DNA of 64,000 bases from Symsagittifera roscoffensis. Taxonomy: Eukaryota > Xenacoelomorpha > Acoela > Convolutidae. Numbering within the stretch: the first letter of the stretch is position 1; each line of letters starts with the position of its first letter. Of the stretch, positions 46,176-58,020 are shown piece by piece. The notes below the pieces were generated by a model that was given only the letters and a program-made list of their open reading frames with translations, ran no database searches and was not told the origin of the DNA. The translations under genes and the position numbers were made by a program. The stretch is from contig NW_026971179.1 in NCBI RefSeq assembly GCF_963678635.1, positions 1 through 64,000 on the forward strand. Reading direction: 5' to 3'.

Positions 46176-47012
46176 AAAAATTTAGCAGAACACTGTGTGG
46201 ATGATAAACCAATGGCCTTTCTGACCAAAGTAACCAATATGAAAGTTTGCCTTGTTTTTTTTCCTCATCAAGCCAACGCATCTTTTTATTGACGAAAATT
46301 TCGCAAAAACTCGGGCAATTGGGTGAGTAATATCACTCATATCGCAGCCAAAATTATTCTGAAATGAAGCACAAGAGAATAAAAGATTAAATCATTTTTG
46401 GTTTTTGGAAAAATAACGAAATTGAAATAAACAGCCACATACCATAAAAATCTTCTTCAGCAAGCTCCGCCAATACAGAAGGCATTCTCAGGGTGACATC
46501 CACATTTTCGATGGAACACATTCCAGCTAATTCTGGTTTCTACGAATAATGAATTTCAATTAATCAACACGAAACTTTTCTCCGGCGCGCAAGATAATCG
46601 ATCCTAGCTAAAATCACAAAATAGAATACGGTGTATAAATAGAAAACGGTAAAATTACCTAGCTAAAATCACAAAATAGAATACGGTAAAAAATACCGAT
46701 AAAAATAAGAATCAGTTGCATCCGGAAATGCATTGTAAGATTTCAGGATATCAGATGAAATCGATGATCATAAAGAATATAAGGATAGTTGGATGTGATT
46801 AATTAGTAGATTAGTTACACATTTGATTAATTACTAGATAACTTCACCTGTATTACGCCGTTGATCAATGGAGCAAACTTCAAGGGAATGTCACTTTCTG
46901 GCAACTCAAAATAATCAAGGCGACTCAAAATATCTTCATGCGGTTTTTCCTCCTTGTTTTTTTTTGGCCTTGGGCTCTCAGGGTTTTTGTTCAGGTTCAG
47001 ATTTGTCAGCAT
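46176..47012 (-). pseudogene. Candidate multi-exon gene remnant, family unknown
   Basis: Three minus-strand segments have plausible splice borders. One ends LKFAPLINGVIQ|GTGAAG at 46,849. The next runs from TTCGTAG|AAACCAG (46,540) through KPELAGMCSIENVDVTLRMP to TTTATG|GTATGT near 46,445. A third follows CATTTCAG near 46,362. The joining phase between the second and third does not work, so it is decayed or mis-modelled. The amino-acid composition is protein-like but unrecognised. Confidence 0.25.
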
Positions 47013-47099
47013 CCGTAATCATGAATTTTATGAAATCGTCTGGCAGTTATTCTCCAGCGACTCGTTTTCTTGACTCGCCTTGTGACTCATTTCTCAACT

Positions 47100-47860
47100 C
47101 GGAGTACCTAACTTATAAGGGTTGAACGATGTTTTATCTTGTTGAACGATATAATATGTTCAAGTCTGGGGTTGAACAATATTTTATCCTTTCTCGAATT
47201 CCGCCTTCTGCTGATGACACAAGTGTCATTGTGATCGTGTAATTTTCTCATATTTCATGCTGTTGCGTTTTCTTTTCTATCTTCTGGGACCCTAAAGATG
47301 GCACTTCCCGGCCAATCAGACCATTTAATCTTTACGCACCAATCGCTGATTATTGATAAAATTACAGCACTTTCCCAGATGGAAGTGACGGCGTCGAGGA
47401 CTTGCATTTTTTCCTTTACCCAAAAACTTCTACTTAGCATGATGAAAAGGATGGAAGATTTTAATATATGACTGAGCTGAGAAGCGATTGAATGATTGAA
47501 ATGAAATGAGCCTTGGTTCACGAATTGACTAATGACAGTTTTCCCTGATAATGACATGACGGCTTTACTGATAAGAACTGCACTGTCTAGTTCCATTATC
47601 AATAAGCCGTCTTATCTTTAGGCAGTAATAATTTTATAGATGCTACTGTCATCTGGTGTGCTAAAAAGAGTGGAAAGTGTCGAAGCTATTCCTTCGTGGA
47701 CTCTTTTCTTGATATCCTGGTGTTTCGATTAAATTGGTGCTGATAAGCGATGGGAGCTTTGCCGCTAAAGTGGAGTCAGTTATCCTCATCTTGTGCTCAA
47801 TTTCAGTTGCATCTCTCATTTTTCATCCCAATCTAGTAAAAAATTACGGACTCAAAGTAA
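47100..47860. other. Stretch without recognised genes
   Basis: One minus-strand frame (47,602-47,255, 115 codons) is open but has no recognisable motif or splice context. Nothing else supports a feature here. Confidence 0.4.
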
Positions 47861-49618
47861 ATGTTCAACGCCGAAAACTCATGTTCAGTGCCTTCCAATT
47901 CTCCATCACCATTTGCTGTGCCTTCTAAAATCCCTGTGACTCGGTCACCACTCGCAGCACCAGAGACGACATCATTTGCTCCTCCGACACCGGTTACCCC
48001 TCTGCGAGCACCCCCGCGACCTCTCGCTTCGCCAATTCCGCCGACATATGGACAACCACATACCCCTCTGCGACATGTCCATTCAGGCTCCTCGATGGTA
48101 CATCAGTGCCAGCCTCAGCAGTATCAGCCATATCCAGCCTACCTGGATTCCTACATGTCGGCATCACCGTATCCAAATTTTCTATGGCCATCGGCTTTTC
48201 CCCACTATCGAGAAGTTGAAAGACAACCGCATAACCATGAGAGGCGAACCTACACTCCCACGGAACCACGGGCCCATGATCTCACAAAATTACAAAACCA
48301 TGTGAACCACGAGCCCACAGAAAGCCGCAAAAGGGATCATGCAGAGCCAGATAATGTAGGCGAAACTTTAAGTTCAAGAAATAACTTCACATTACACAAC
48401 CCTAAAGGTTTTGGTAAACCAAATAATGAAACTAAATCATATTCAATTTTAGCAACCTGGAAAACCCTCCCGAGCCGAACACCCGATAACAAACGAGACT
48501 CTCAAGGAAGTCATTTTACAGAATGTTAGAAGTCGAATGACTGCGGCGATAAAAGAAACGGAACCTTGACCCACAAAGAACAGTTGACCTTGTTCAGGGC
48601 CCTTGTCACGTTGCTGTTCACGTGCACAGGGATGCTCGAGAAAATGATCATCAACACCACGGTACATGCTGTCGTCCATGCGATTGTCAACATAGAGAAA
48701 AAAAACGAAGACGATACCGTGGAGTTGAGCATAGAACCAGCAGTCTGTAAGTATTTTTCTAAATCTAAAACACTGATTTGATAAAAAAAAACACTGATGA
48801 CTCGAGTTGATGACTCAATTTTATAGTGTCATCTTCTCGCGTCTCCCACAGAATTCCAGTCTGGCTAGTACAGGGTATGAAATTGTACTATGTTGTTCAG
48901 CGGGTTTTTCGGGACACAAAAAACATGGTGACGACTCAACTGTTTTTCGTCGATCCATTTGGGAACGCAGTGTTCCTGGTTGCTCCACAAGTTGATCAGT
49001 TCAAACGCCAGGTAGATCAATCGATATAAAGTTTCAGTGTCTTCCAAAGGGATTTATTTATCAAAATTGAAAGCGACGTGGAATCACATGTAATAATTTC
49101 GTTTTTTATATATTAGCATCACAAATTCGGAAGCGCTGTCTCGTACGTAAGGTTGTGAAGCATATACCTTTGTCTACCAGCCCTACGTTCGAGATGGAAA
49201 AGCTGAAGAGGCAAGCTTCAGAAGTTCACCAGAAATTGGACGGATACACCTACGAAGAGGTTCTGTTGGCAGTGCGATCCCGACAAGATTCTCAACGTTA
49301 CGTTCGCCAGGTGCAGCGCGCACAGATCTGTTCAGCAGATGACGACTTCCCATGAGCTGTCAAGTAAAGTTACAAACTTTTACACAAAGCAGAATTGGGC
49401 AACCCATGACCTGGAGAAGGTGGTTGACCATGTGGCGAAGCTGTTCAATGATGGATCAAAGAGAAAGTTTCAGCCGCTTGAGAAAACCACAAGCCTGAAA
49501 CATACCGCCAACGACATTGAGAGCCTTCCATTTGAGGCTCAGGAAGAGTTGCAGAGTCGTCCATTGACCATGAGCTGGGTCGGCATATGTGATGTGATTT
49601 TTCCCGTCTTTGGAAGAG
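47861..49618 (+). pseudogene. Proline-rich multi-exon gene remnant upstream of the SET domain
   Basis: Exon A (47,861-48,746) starts at an ATG and is Pro/Ser/Tyr/His-rich. A TAG at 48,527 interrupts it, and the same frame then continues as THKEQLTLFRALVTLLFT to the donor CAGTCT|GTAAGT. Exon B (48,827-49,011, after TTATAG) joins in phase and reads IPVWLVQGMKLYYVVQ to CAG|GTAGAT. Exon C starts near 49,117-49,134 and carries KLKRQASEVHQKLDGYTYEE. A later frame from 49,339 runs to GGAAGAG|GTACTT at 49,618. All lie in order on the plus strand before the SET remnant, so they may be one gene. The nonsense codon and a frame change near 49,310-49,338 argue for decay. Confidence 0.45.
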
Positions 49619-49714
49619 GTACTTTATAATTTTAATAATTCGATGAATATATCTTACTAATAAAAATTCTTTTTTTGATCAGTAATTTTTGAATCAGTTT
49701 TTTTTTTCAATCAG

Positions 49715-50108
49715 TGATTTCTTTTTTACTGTTTGATTGCTTTGCAATCGTTCAAGAAACATGACGTGTTGGTGGATTACCACAGCAAAGTAGTCGCCAA
49801 CATCAATGCCGACCAGTACTGTCTCAAAGTTCTCAGGAGTTCTAAATGAATACGTAATGCGATTGATTGACGCTTCAAATGAGGAGTGCTCGTTACATAA
49901 ATGGAACGTTTGCCTGGGCCGTTTAGCGAACCACGCCTCCCAAAAGAAAAACGAGGCCAATATGAAGATGGTAGATGTTGTGTTTTCCAGCATAGGTGAA
50001 AGAATAATCATCCTGAAAGCCTGGAGAAACATTGCACCTTTCGAGCAACTGCGCTTTGACTATGGAGACATACTTATAAGCGAAGTATGTTTCAGATGGT
50101 CGAAATGA
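49715..50108 (+). pseudogene. KMT5A/SET8-like SET-domain methyltransferase remnant
   Basis: Pieces of a SET domain are readable on the plus strand: ALQSFKKHDVLVDYHSKVV (near 49,740-49,795, matching the FxKGdfVveYhG region), then LIDASNEE (like the VDATRE motif), LGRLANHASQKKN (like RLGRLINHS) and a C-terminal FDYGD (like the YDYGD motif). KMT5A monomethylates histone H4 Lys20. Here about 25 residues between the first two blocks are missing. Frame changes occur near 49,730 and 49,838, and the catalytic INHS Asn-His pair is kept as ANHA. A TGA ends the frame at 50,108 and AATAAA follows near 50,180. A pseudogene or TE-mobilised copy is likely. Confidence 0.6.
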
Positions 50109-50365
50109 AACATACTTACCACGTATCTAATTAGTGCTAAATTAGCTAAAACTAAGTCTACAAACTCTACAAATCGTAAAATAAAGAAATTGAAAAATAG
50201 AATTCTAATGAGTTCAATGAGCTTTAAATGTATTCGGCGTCAAATTCTTCTGAAGCTTGTTGTACGTCCTGATCTATCGTCGACGATTTTTCGCTCCCGG
50301 AACCTTGCTCTGCGACTATGATGGGTGATTTCCCGGTGGGAGACTTCCGCGATAACTGAACGTAC
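50097..50365. repeat. Direct repeat, copy 1 (offset 762 bp)
   Basis: A 269-bp block repeated at 50,859-51,127 with about 90 percent identity. It covers the last codons and 3' flank of the SET remnant and, on the other strand, a terminal-exon-like ORF. Confidence 0.9.
50224..50355 (-). CDS. Candidate terminal exon, 43 aa, convergent with the SET remnant
   Basis: After an acceptor-like GTACGTTCAG the minus strand reads LSRKSPTGKSPIIVAEQG... and ends ...EEFDAEYI at a TAA. The duplicate at 51,000-51,125 has the same frame but a stop after IIVAE, so selection or age differs between copies. It is Ser/acid-rich and unrecognised. No upstream exon could be tied to it. Confidence 0.3.
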   Translation of the reverse strand, partial: LSRKSPTGKSPIIVAEQGSGSEKSSTIDQDVQQASEEFDAEYI

Positions 50366-50858
50366 CCCGATTAGGAATGAATTAACATTAAAATTTGATT
50401 GATCGAACTAAACTGAAAAATCAAAATAGCCGTTTTCAATCAAAAATTTAAAATTTAAAAAGGTATATCCACGTATAGGTATATAATTTATTTAAGTAAT
50501 GATTTGAGATTTCTTCGTGGATTCCACAGACAATGGTTAAGTATCTGTTCGTAATTTCCGCATTCGTTGTTCTAGCTAGCCATTGTTCAAGCTGGTTTGC
50601 GCTGGATATCTCACTTACAATCTGCGGAATCCGCTAACAGTTTGTGGAATCAATAAAAACAAACTGTCGCGATCTAACACAAACTTTTTAGTAAATATTA
50701 TGTGAGATCATAAAAAATCAATGTCGTCCGAAAATGGTACAAGGCGATAGATCGACGCTTCCAATTGATCGACTAAGAAATTGAGAGAATAACATGATTA
50801 AGAATGAGTTACGAATGTCTTAATCTAAAGCAACATTAAAAAGTGAATAATCGACCGA

Positions 50859-51127
50859 TGGTCGATATGAAACATACTTAGCACGTACCTAATTACTGCT
50901 AATTTAGCTTAAACTAAGTCTACAAACTCTACAAAACGTAAAATAAAGAAATTGAAAAATAGAGTTTCAATGAGTTCAATGAGTTTTAAATGTATTAGGC
51001 GTCAAATTCTTCTAAAGCTTGTTGTACGTCCTGATCTATCGTCGACGATATTTCGCTCCCGGATCCTTACTCCGCGACTATGATGGGTGATTTCCCGGTG
51101 GGAAACTTCCGCGATGTCTGAACGTAC
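50859..51127. repeat. Direct repeat, copy 2
   Basis: Second copy of 50,097-50,365. Between the two lies AT-rich sequence of the GGAATCCGC dispersed family (50,515-50,670). Confidence 0.9.
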
Positions 51128-51164
51128 ACGATTTCGCGAGGGGAATGAGGAAACAAGAAGGTGA

Positions 51165-51820
51165 CTAGCAAAAGAAAGCAGGCGGTCTGATTGTAGATCT
51201 CGGCTGGGTGGCAACAGGATGCGTTTCCTCTGGTGTGCTGTCCAGCAATATTGGCTCTAGAGCGGATCCGAAGGATGATGGTCCAGGAAGACTGCTGTCT
51301 TGAGACGGTTTCTGAGGGGAATCCGGAATGACGATAACTTCTGTCGACGAACTTGTGGTCGTTTGTATGAGCATCGGGTTTCCGCCAGTCAACTTCCCAC
51401 TGGTGGTCTTTTTCTGCGGGTTGGCTCTGGTTGACTTCTGGAGAGGCGATGATTACCTCTTTCCGGCTAAAATATTTCCTTTTACCAAAGTGACCGTGTG
51501 GTTCGAAGAATCAACAATTGCCTATTTGAATGGATTAAAATACGATTCTCCAATACATTGAAACAGGTTAGCTCCAGCTGTGGCCAATTTCGCTCGAGTA
51601 GGCCGTTTCCGATTAGAGATTGAATTGGGGTGGCTCGTCTTCCATGGGTAATCTTTGCCGGTGGGATGTCCGAGTCAGAGGAGAAGATTGGCAATGCTCG
51701 ACTTCCGTGGGCAATCTTTGCCATTGGGATGTCCGAGTCTAAGGAGAAGATTGGGGTTGCTCGACTTCCATGGGTAATCTTTGCCAGTGGGATGTCCGAG
51801 TCTGAGGAGGAGTCCATCAC
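51165..51820 (-). pseudogene. Low-complexity tail downstream of a Ty3 integrase remnant
   Basis: The minus strand encodes three 21-residue repeats of the type SDSDIPxAKIxHGSRAxPI (51,820-51,633) and, after breaks, a Pro/Ser-rich segment with IVIPDSPQKPSQDSSLPG (51,392-51,165). It follows the integrase remnant on the same strand and may be the C-terminus of that element's pol. Confidence 0.4.
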
Positions 51821-51821
51821 C
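51633..51821. repeat. 63-bp tandem repeat, three units
   Basis: Units begin at 51,633, 51,696 and 51,759. The period is a multiple of three and the minus-strand frame stays open through all three, consistent with expansion inside coding sequence. Confidence 0.95.
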
Positions 51822-51899
51822 GCGTCTTCGTATCCGTCCTCCGCTCCATCGTTTAGCTCCCAACTCTTTACCCGGCGGTCTGATATGATTGACTTTCCT

Positions 51900-52682
51900 T
51901 GATCTAAACGATTATCAAAATAGACCAGAAAGCGTCCAAAGGGCCGGTGAAATCTAAATTAATCTTTTATACTTAATGAAAGTTCCGGTTTTTCCTCATA
52001 TGCTCCGATCCCAACAACACCTTAAGATTCTTACCGGCTTTTGAACATTGTTTGCAAGATTTGCCGTGGTGATATATTTCCCTATAAATATGTGGCCACC
52101 AGATAAATTCAGACAGAAACTTCATTCCAAAGTGGCCTGGATGGGACTCGTGTAACATCGATTTCAATGCGCCTCGGGTTGTTGCTAGTATTACTATTTT
52201 GTTGTCCAAAAAATTAGATCATCTCTGGTGTGCAGGTCCTTCTCATAATTTTTCATGTAGAATCCATGAAATTCCAGTGGGCGTCCTGTCTTCAAAGTTG
52301 TGATTAGATCCCATAAGAATTTTGCATCCTTGGTCATTATTTGGATTAACTTCTTGGAGCAATGATTTTCTGGTATAATTGGGGAAGAAGGTAAAGATAA
52401 ATTAGCTTTGTAGCGTTTCAATAAGTTAAAGTGGTCATTGTTAAGTAGGTCGTCTTTAAATTTCAAAGCAATATTGTGTTCCTCTGGTACGGGGACCGAT
52501 CGTTTAGCAGACCAATCTTGGACGATTAGTCTGGGGTCAGAAAAATTCGATGATGAAGTTCCCGTGGTAATCAATTTTTTTGGTAGCAAACTATCGTTCA
52601 GCATTATGAAATATATTAGGGCCGAAAACGAAATGATTTTGTAGTTAAAAGCTAAATATCTAGCAATAAACAAAAGCAGCAA
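51900..52682 (-). pseudogene. Ty3/gypsy integrase remnant
   Basis: The minus strand reads a linker with NYEKDLHTRDDLIFW, then (after a one-base shift in a T-rich run at about 52,200) ATTRGALKSMLHESHPGHFG and SCKQCSKAGK, the HHCC zinc finger of Ty3-type integrases, then LDFTGPLDAFWSILIIV, the start of the catalytic core. The core then breaks off at about 51,900. It is unrelated to the intact element at 2033-10,840 beyond family resemblance. Confidence 0.75.
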
Positions 52683-53088
52683 TAATTCTATGATTGAATG
52701 AAGCTAAAGAACTATCAATTCGAATTTGACCAATCACATCGCTTGAATTACTCGTTCCCGACGGGAGAAAAGTATTCACAATTGAATTTACAGCTACCGA
52801 CGGTCGGTCTAATTTTATTCTGTTTAAAACACAATTGAATTTTGCGAAGTCTAGTTTTTTTTCGACCGTGTTAGTTAATAGAAAATAGATCTGTATAGCT
52901 GGAATGTGAAAATTGTTACGATGACTACATTTTTGAAAACCATAACCTCAACCAGAATCTTCCACAAGGTTGAATGTTAACTTCCATAGGGATCAACTGT
53001 GCAAGTTGACATTGAACTTAGGCATAGGCTATGTTTTTGACGTTTGATCCCTAAGAAAAGTTGACGTTAAACCTTATTTTAATAGCTT

Positions 53089-53434
53089 CAAATTTGAATC
53101 TATGGCTGCTACGAATCAATTCGAATTTGCATTCTAGGGCGTTCACGAATTAATTCGTAATATGCCATAGTTTTAAATTTAAAACTTCGATTAGTTGTCA
53201 CTCCTAATCCATCCCAAAATAAAATGGAATCAGTTCTTTTAACAACAGTTATTACATAAAATTTAGTTTAGCCGAGTTAAACCAAAATCAACAACATTGT
53301 TTTAAAAAAATTTTATCCCTAGGCTTTTTGGTTAATTAATTATGCAATTTAACTAATCGGATTATTTGATTTGACTTTTTCAATTGGTTGCGTTAAGCCG
53401 CAAGCATGACTGTTTTTGACACGGCTACAAAGAT
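53089..53434. repeat. Dispersed AT-rich repeat, copy 1
   Basis: About 345 bp starting AATTTGAATC and ending GGCTACAAAGAT, matching 53,649-53,990 with about 90 percent identity. Both include TTGGTTGCGTTAAGCCGCAA. No ORF or terminal repeat was recognised. Confidence 0.9.
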
Positions 53435-53534
53435 TTGCTGGGATATGTCAATAATTTTTTATGGGAGGCGGAGCCATAAACAGAATGGTCTAAGAGCAGA
53501 ATGAGTCCAAAAACCTTATTTATGATACACATAG

Positions 53535-54440
53535 GAAAACTAAATTTAAAAATCAAAACGGCTGTTTTCAACCAAATTTGAATTTGTAAAAGGTATATCC
53601 ACGAATTTAGTTAAGTAATGATTCAGGAAATGATTTTAACAGCTTCAAATTTGAATCAATGGCTGCTACGAATTAATTCGAATTTACATTCTAGGCCGTT
53701 TACGAATTAATTCGGGATATGCCATAGTTCTAAATTTGAAACTACGATTAGTTGTCACTGTTAATCCATCTTATAATGAAAATGGAATCAGTTCTTACAA
53801 TAACAGCTAATACATAAATTTTTGTTTAGCCGAGTAAAACCAAAATCAACAACATTGTTTAAAATTTTTCATCCCTAGGAATTTTGTTAATTATTTATGC
53901 AATTTAACTAATCGAATTATTTGGTATGACAGTTTCAATTGGTTGCGTTAAGCCGCAAGCATGACTGTTTTTGACTTGGCTACAAAGATTTTAAATTCTA
54001 AAAGGGTATATCCACGAATTTAGTTGAGTGATGATTTAGGATTTGTTCATGGATTCTACAGACAATGGTCGAGTCTTTGTTCGTAAATTCTGCATTCAGT
54101 GTTCTAGCTAAATTCATTGATCAACGCTGCTGGGTTATCAAATTACGGATTTACAAATCAAAATGGCCATTTCATTCAGATCTTTGATTTTATATTTAAT
54201 TTCTAAAAGGGTATAACCAGGAATTTATTTAAAAATTGATTTAAGATTTGTTCGTGGATTCCACAGACAATGGTTAAGCATTTGTTCGTAATTTCCGCAT
54301 TCTTTGTTCTAGCTAGCCATTGTTCAAGCTGGTTTTTGCTGGATATTTCACCTACAATCTGCGGAATCCGCTAACAGTTTGTGGAATCAATAAAAACAAA
54401 CGGTCACGCTCTAATACAAATGTATTTTAAGTGAGATTAT
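53535..54440. repeat. Dispersed AT-rich repeats, including copy 2 of the 345-bp unit
   Basis: Holds the second 345-bp copy (53,649-53,990) and three partial copies of a unit marked by GGTATATCCACGAATTTA and GATTCCACAGACAATGG (53,590, 54,005 and 54,220). The same unit appears at 50,410-50,700. The set looks like a decayed non-autonomous family. Confidence 0.75.
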
Positions 54441-54599
54441 ATAAAACAGCTACTCGGGTCCCCTTCACCTTTTCCAGAGGTGAGAATTAACCGGCATTGA
54501 GGGTATCCTCTGGGAGCCACCCAGACTCATTGTCGCCCGAAATTGGTACAATTATGATACAAAAGTTCACGAAAGGGGTGCCGGACATCAAGAAGATGG

Positions 54600-56700
54600 G
54601 ACTTCAAGCAGAAACGTAAAGTTAGGGACTTCAAGCCGGATAATTCAAAAACCCGCTGAAATTATTAAGGGATGCCAATGAAAAAATAGCAATTTGAGGT
54701 GCTTGTAAAGTTTCAATTTCGGCCTGAAGTCCCTTCGGCTTCAATTCACGTCGACTTGTTGTCCTAGACCGCACAAAAGGACCCCAAGAAAGGCCCCCGA
54801 CGGGATATGTAGGGCATACCACTAGAGTGGGTTACTTGAACGTCATTTTAACACTGAACTAGTCGAAATTGATCTCTCGTTTGGTTGTGCTGTTGTGAGC
54901 TGAGTACTATGTGGGCTGAGTTTGTTCAGCTACACGAAGGGGGTAGTTGGGGATCAGTATTTAGAATCTGCGGTGATTTTTCAGCTCTATGTTTCCTTAG
55001 AGCCATGATTGCAAAAACCTTAATTTCATCGCTAGTTTGGCATTGCTCTATCAAGAGTGGTCGCTTGTCATTGACGTAAATAGCTGAAGAATTACTCCCC
55101 GGATGTAGCTGGTAAGATGGCGGATCAATAACTGAATCAGAGTGATGAGAGTCAACTAAGGATTCTAGCTTCAAAAACTTGAAATCACTACCCGCAAATT
55201 TACGGCACTGGATGGCAGCGGGTGACAGTTTTTTTGTCAGCTCTTTCTTTTGGTTTTTGCCCAGTATCACTAGATTCCAAGTCAGTTGTTGACTTGTTTT
55301 TAGCTACTCGGTTTTGCAACTGTTCCTCTACAGTCATCGTTCCTTCAACCAAATTTTTAATTTTTGTCATCTTTCAGCAGAAGAAAGCAGTTAGTTGTCT
55401 TGGAATGTTCCCGAAGATTGGTTTGAGCATTGTCTTTGTTTAGGACAGTACCATCTAAATCATGGATCCATTTTTCCACCATAGCTTGGGGTGCTAGATT
55501 CGGTTTTGCTTTCATTCTCGCTACTGCTACCGCTGTACATCCGGAAGCACCCAACACATAAAATCGCAAACCATAAAGCAGCAAACTAAATGGAAGTTTT
55601 TCACCGACGGCAAATTTCGGAAATTCTAGATTTTTTTGACAAATTTGTAAATACGACGGGGTAGGATTGGTTCCTCCCAAGACGTCCCCCGCATTGCTTA
55701 GAAAACTACGTGTGCACTTGCCAGATTTGATGAACTTTCAGAATGAAAAAACCATTCGAGGAGTAATGGGTCTTGGTTATGAAATCTTACGCCGCCTAGC
55801 ATTGTCCTACTTGAAAATCCTTGTTCGCATGGTTGATAGATTTTTCGATAGCTTCGCACAATTTTTCCCAGGGACTTGGTATAAAATTGCTCACCACAAG
55901 CTGTGGCATTAGGAGTAAATTTAGTTTGTAGGGAATCAATCCTTGTTCTCCAAAGATGAGCACTGAAACTTGACGGTAAATTGCAGTCCCTTTTTTGTAC
56001 TCTATAGCGTTAAAATGACCTCTTGCTCTTAGTAACTGCGGGCATTCATTCAAGCTCTTTCTCAAAAGTTCACTGGCATCTTTAGTGGTGATGCACCCGA
56101 GGGTTTTTCTAGGAACTTTTCAGACGAGACTCGGGTAGATGGAATGTAGCAATTTTACAGACTTAACGTACATATCTGTAATTTCTTTGGGCCGAACAAC
56201 AACTTCATTTTACCATACTCCTTCAAAGAGATATTCAATTTCTATGTTAGCCTCTTTCATTTCTTTCTATTCAGCGATGACAGTCAGCGCACAGATTCCA
56301 GAAAGAGAGACTGCACACACTTTGCCCGCTTTGTCTGTTCCTCCTATCGAGATAGTGGTGAAATGAAAAAATAGCTTTCTGGCCCTCCGTCTGGTCAAAT
56401 TTTCCCCAAAGCACTGAATGGCAAACTCTTTTTGTGAGGATGCATATCTTCGGTTATTTTTTGTGCCATTTAACGAAGATTTGTTTCCACACATCGAGTA
56501 ATCATGTGGGTGGCATCTGGACAAACGCATCGCTTCTCTTCGATGCTGACCAGTGACGTCTTGGCTGAATTTTTTCGAAATGGCACATTGAGTTCAGTTC
56601 TTTTACCAGTCTCTGGCTCGCAAGTTAGTGGGCGGAAGTCTGTAGTGTCATTTGACACTTACAGAGGGAGCCATGAGACTGTATCAGATGACTGCTCATT
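54600..56700 (-). pseudogene. Unidentified decayed minus-strand coding region
   Basis: Several minus-strand segments in successive frames look protein-like, for example CVCPDATHMITRCVETNLR (56,520-56,470), RKSLNECPQLLRARGHFNAIEY (56,060-55,995) and KLSPAAIQCRKFAGSDFKFL (55,225-55,170). Stops and frameshifts separate them. I do not recognise the family. The length (about 2 kb) and decay suggest a mobile-element protein. Confidence 0.3.
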
Positions 56701-57028
56701 AGAGACACCAATAACCCCAATAACAAAAATGGTGATTCGCCACTATAGTTCAGCTTTGCTCCTTACTGTCTTGGGGAATTTGTTTGGCTGTACAACCAAC
56801 CCGATTCTTGGTCACCTGCTGTGGTGGGACCAACGTTCTGCTCCATAGCGTATCTGCTGTCTTTTCCACGGTACGCTGAATTTAATGATAAAATTAATCA
56901 AAGGGGTACGTACATTCATAAATTTGAATTCTCAATGTTTTGAGCCTTGGCTGTGGATTCCATTAACAAGGGTTAACTATTTGCTCTTAAATTCCGCACT
57001 GGTTTTTGTCCGTACGCAGAAATATTTT

Positions 57029-57076
57029 GCGCTCTGCTCCATTTGCGCTCTGCTCCATTTGCGCTCTGCTCCATTT
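57029..57076. repeat. 16-bp tandem repeat, three units
   Basis: GCGCTCTGCTCCATTT occurs three times in a row (57,029, 57,045, 57,061). Confidence 0.97.
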
Positions 57077-57189
57077 TGCGATCTTTTTTTTTGGAAGATA
57101 GTACTGCGTGGAGCCAAAGTGCCTAATTTAGTTAAAGAGCAATTAAAATTAACCATACTGACTATATATGACATATAAGCGAAGCCGAG

Positions 57190-57863
57190 ACTAATAATAT
57201 TGAGAGATATTTTTCCAAAACACAATTGACTTACCTACAAAACAGAAAACGCTGCTAGTCGACTGTACATTAATGTTGACATCGAGGAGCCTGAACGCGA
57301 GCCTGATAACCTCCACACCACCAATCTCACAGCTGTCCCCCCAGATATTCACGCGTAATCCTTGAAGCTCCGTGGTTTTCAGTGAAAGAAACGCAACTGC
57401 TTTGACGCAAGAAACTAGGTCACTTCGAAAACCAGAAAGTGTTTTCTCGGGCTTACAGAAGTTTGTAAAGTGAACCACTAATTCGGTGGTTGCTCGACGA
57501 ACGTGTCTAGGAGAAGGAAGGAATGATTTGAAGCCTGTAATCTCAAGCCGAGTTAGAATAGTTTCGATAACATCGTCAACGTTTCCTGTTTTTGTCGCCT
57601 TAGCGTTGCCGTGGTTTTGCTATTTTTCGTACAAGATCGTCAACTTCCAATGTAGTTCCATCGACCATTTCTGAAACCAGTCTTTTCACTGTTTGATATT
57701 TGTTTGCCAATTCTTTTTCTTTTCCTGCTATTTCGTCAAGAATTTTGCCGTCTACAAATTTTCGATCATAAGCTGTTGATATCGAATAGCGGTTCCACAA
57801 TTGTTGATCCATACTTTTTTCGGTCATCGAAAAGTCGTTTTTCGTATCGGGTGAGTCGTTCAT
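57190..57863 (-). pseudogene. Unidentified gene remnant with one frameshift and an intact donor
   Basis: From an ATG at 57,863 a minus-strand frame reads MNDSPDTKNDFSMTEKSM and onward to KIAKPRQR, then stops. A second frame takes over at about 57,615 with NVDDVIETILTRLEITGFK and WGDSCEIGGVEVIRLAFRLL, and ends at TTTTGTAG|GTAAGTC near 57,238, a perfect donor. Both parts look like real protein. I do not recognise the family. A simple frameshift, a missed mini-intron or a programmed shift could explain the break. Confidence 0.35.
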
Positions 57864-57864
57864 T

Positions 57865-58020
57865 TGTATGTCTTTTCGTACGCGTCGGTTTGTGCGTCCC
57901 GACTCGTATCTCGTTTATTTGACTGTCGATTTGTATGTCGGTTTGTTTGTTGGTACGTCGAGTGTCGTATCGGTTTTAGTCGATATTCGTGTCGGTTTTG
58001 TTTGTCGGAATTGTTTCAGG
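57865..58020. repeat. Degenerate TGTATGTCGGTTTGT repeats
   Basis: Short phrases such as TCGTATCGG, TGTATGTCGG and TTTGTTTG recur with irregular 15-20-bp spacing. Confidence 0.6.

Noticed and set aside
56504-56848. Plus-strand 114-codon ORF
   Set aside because: The opposite strand over the same interval looks more protein-like and no splice or domain evidence supports the plus frame.
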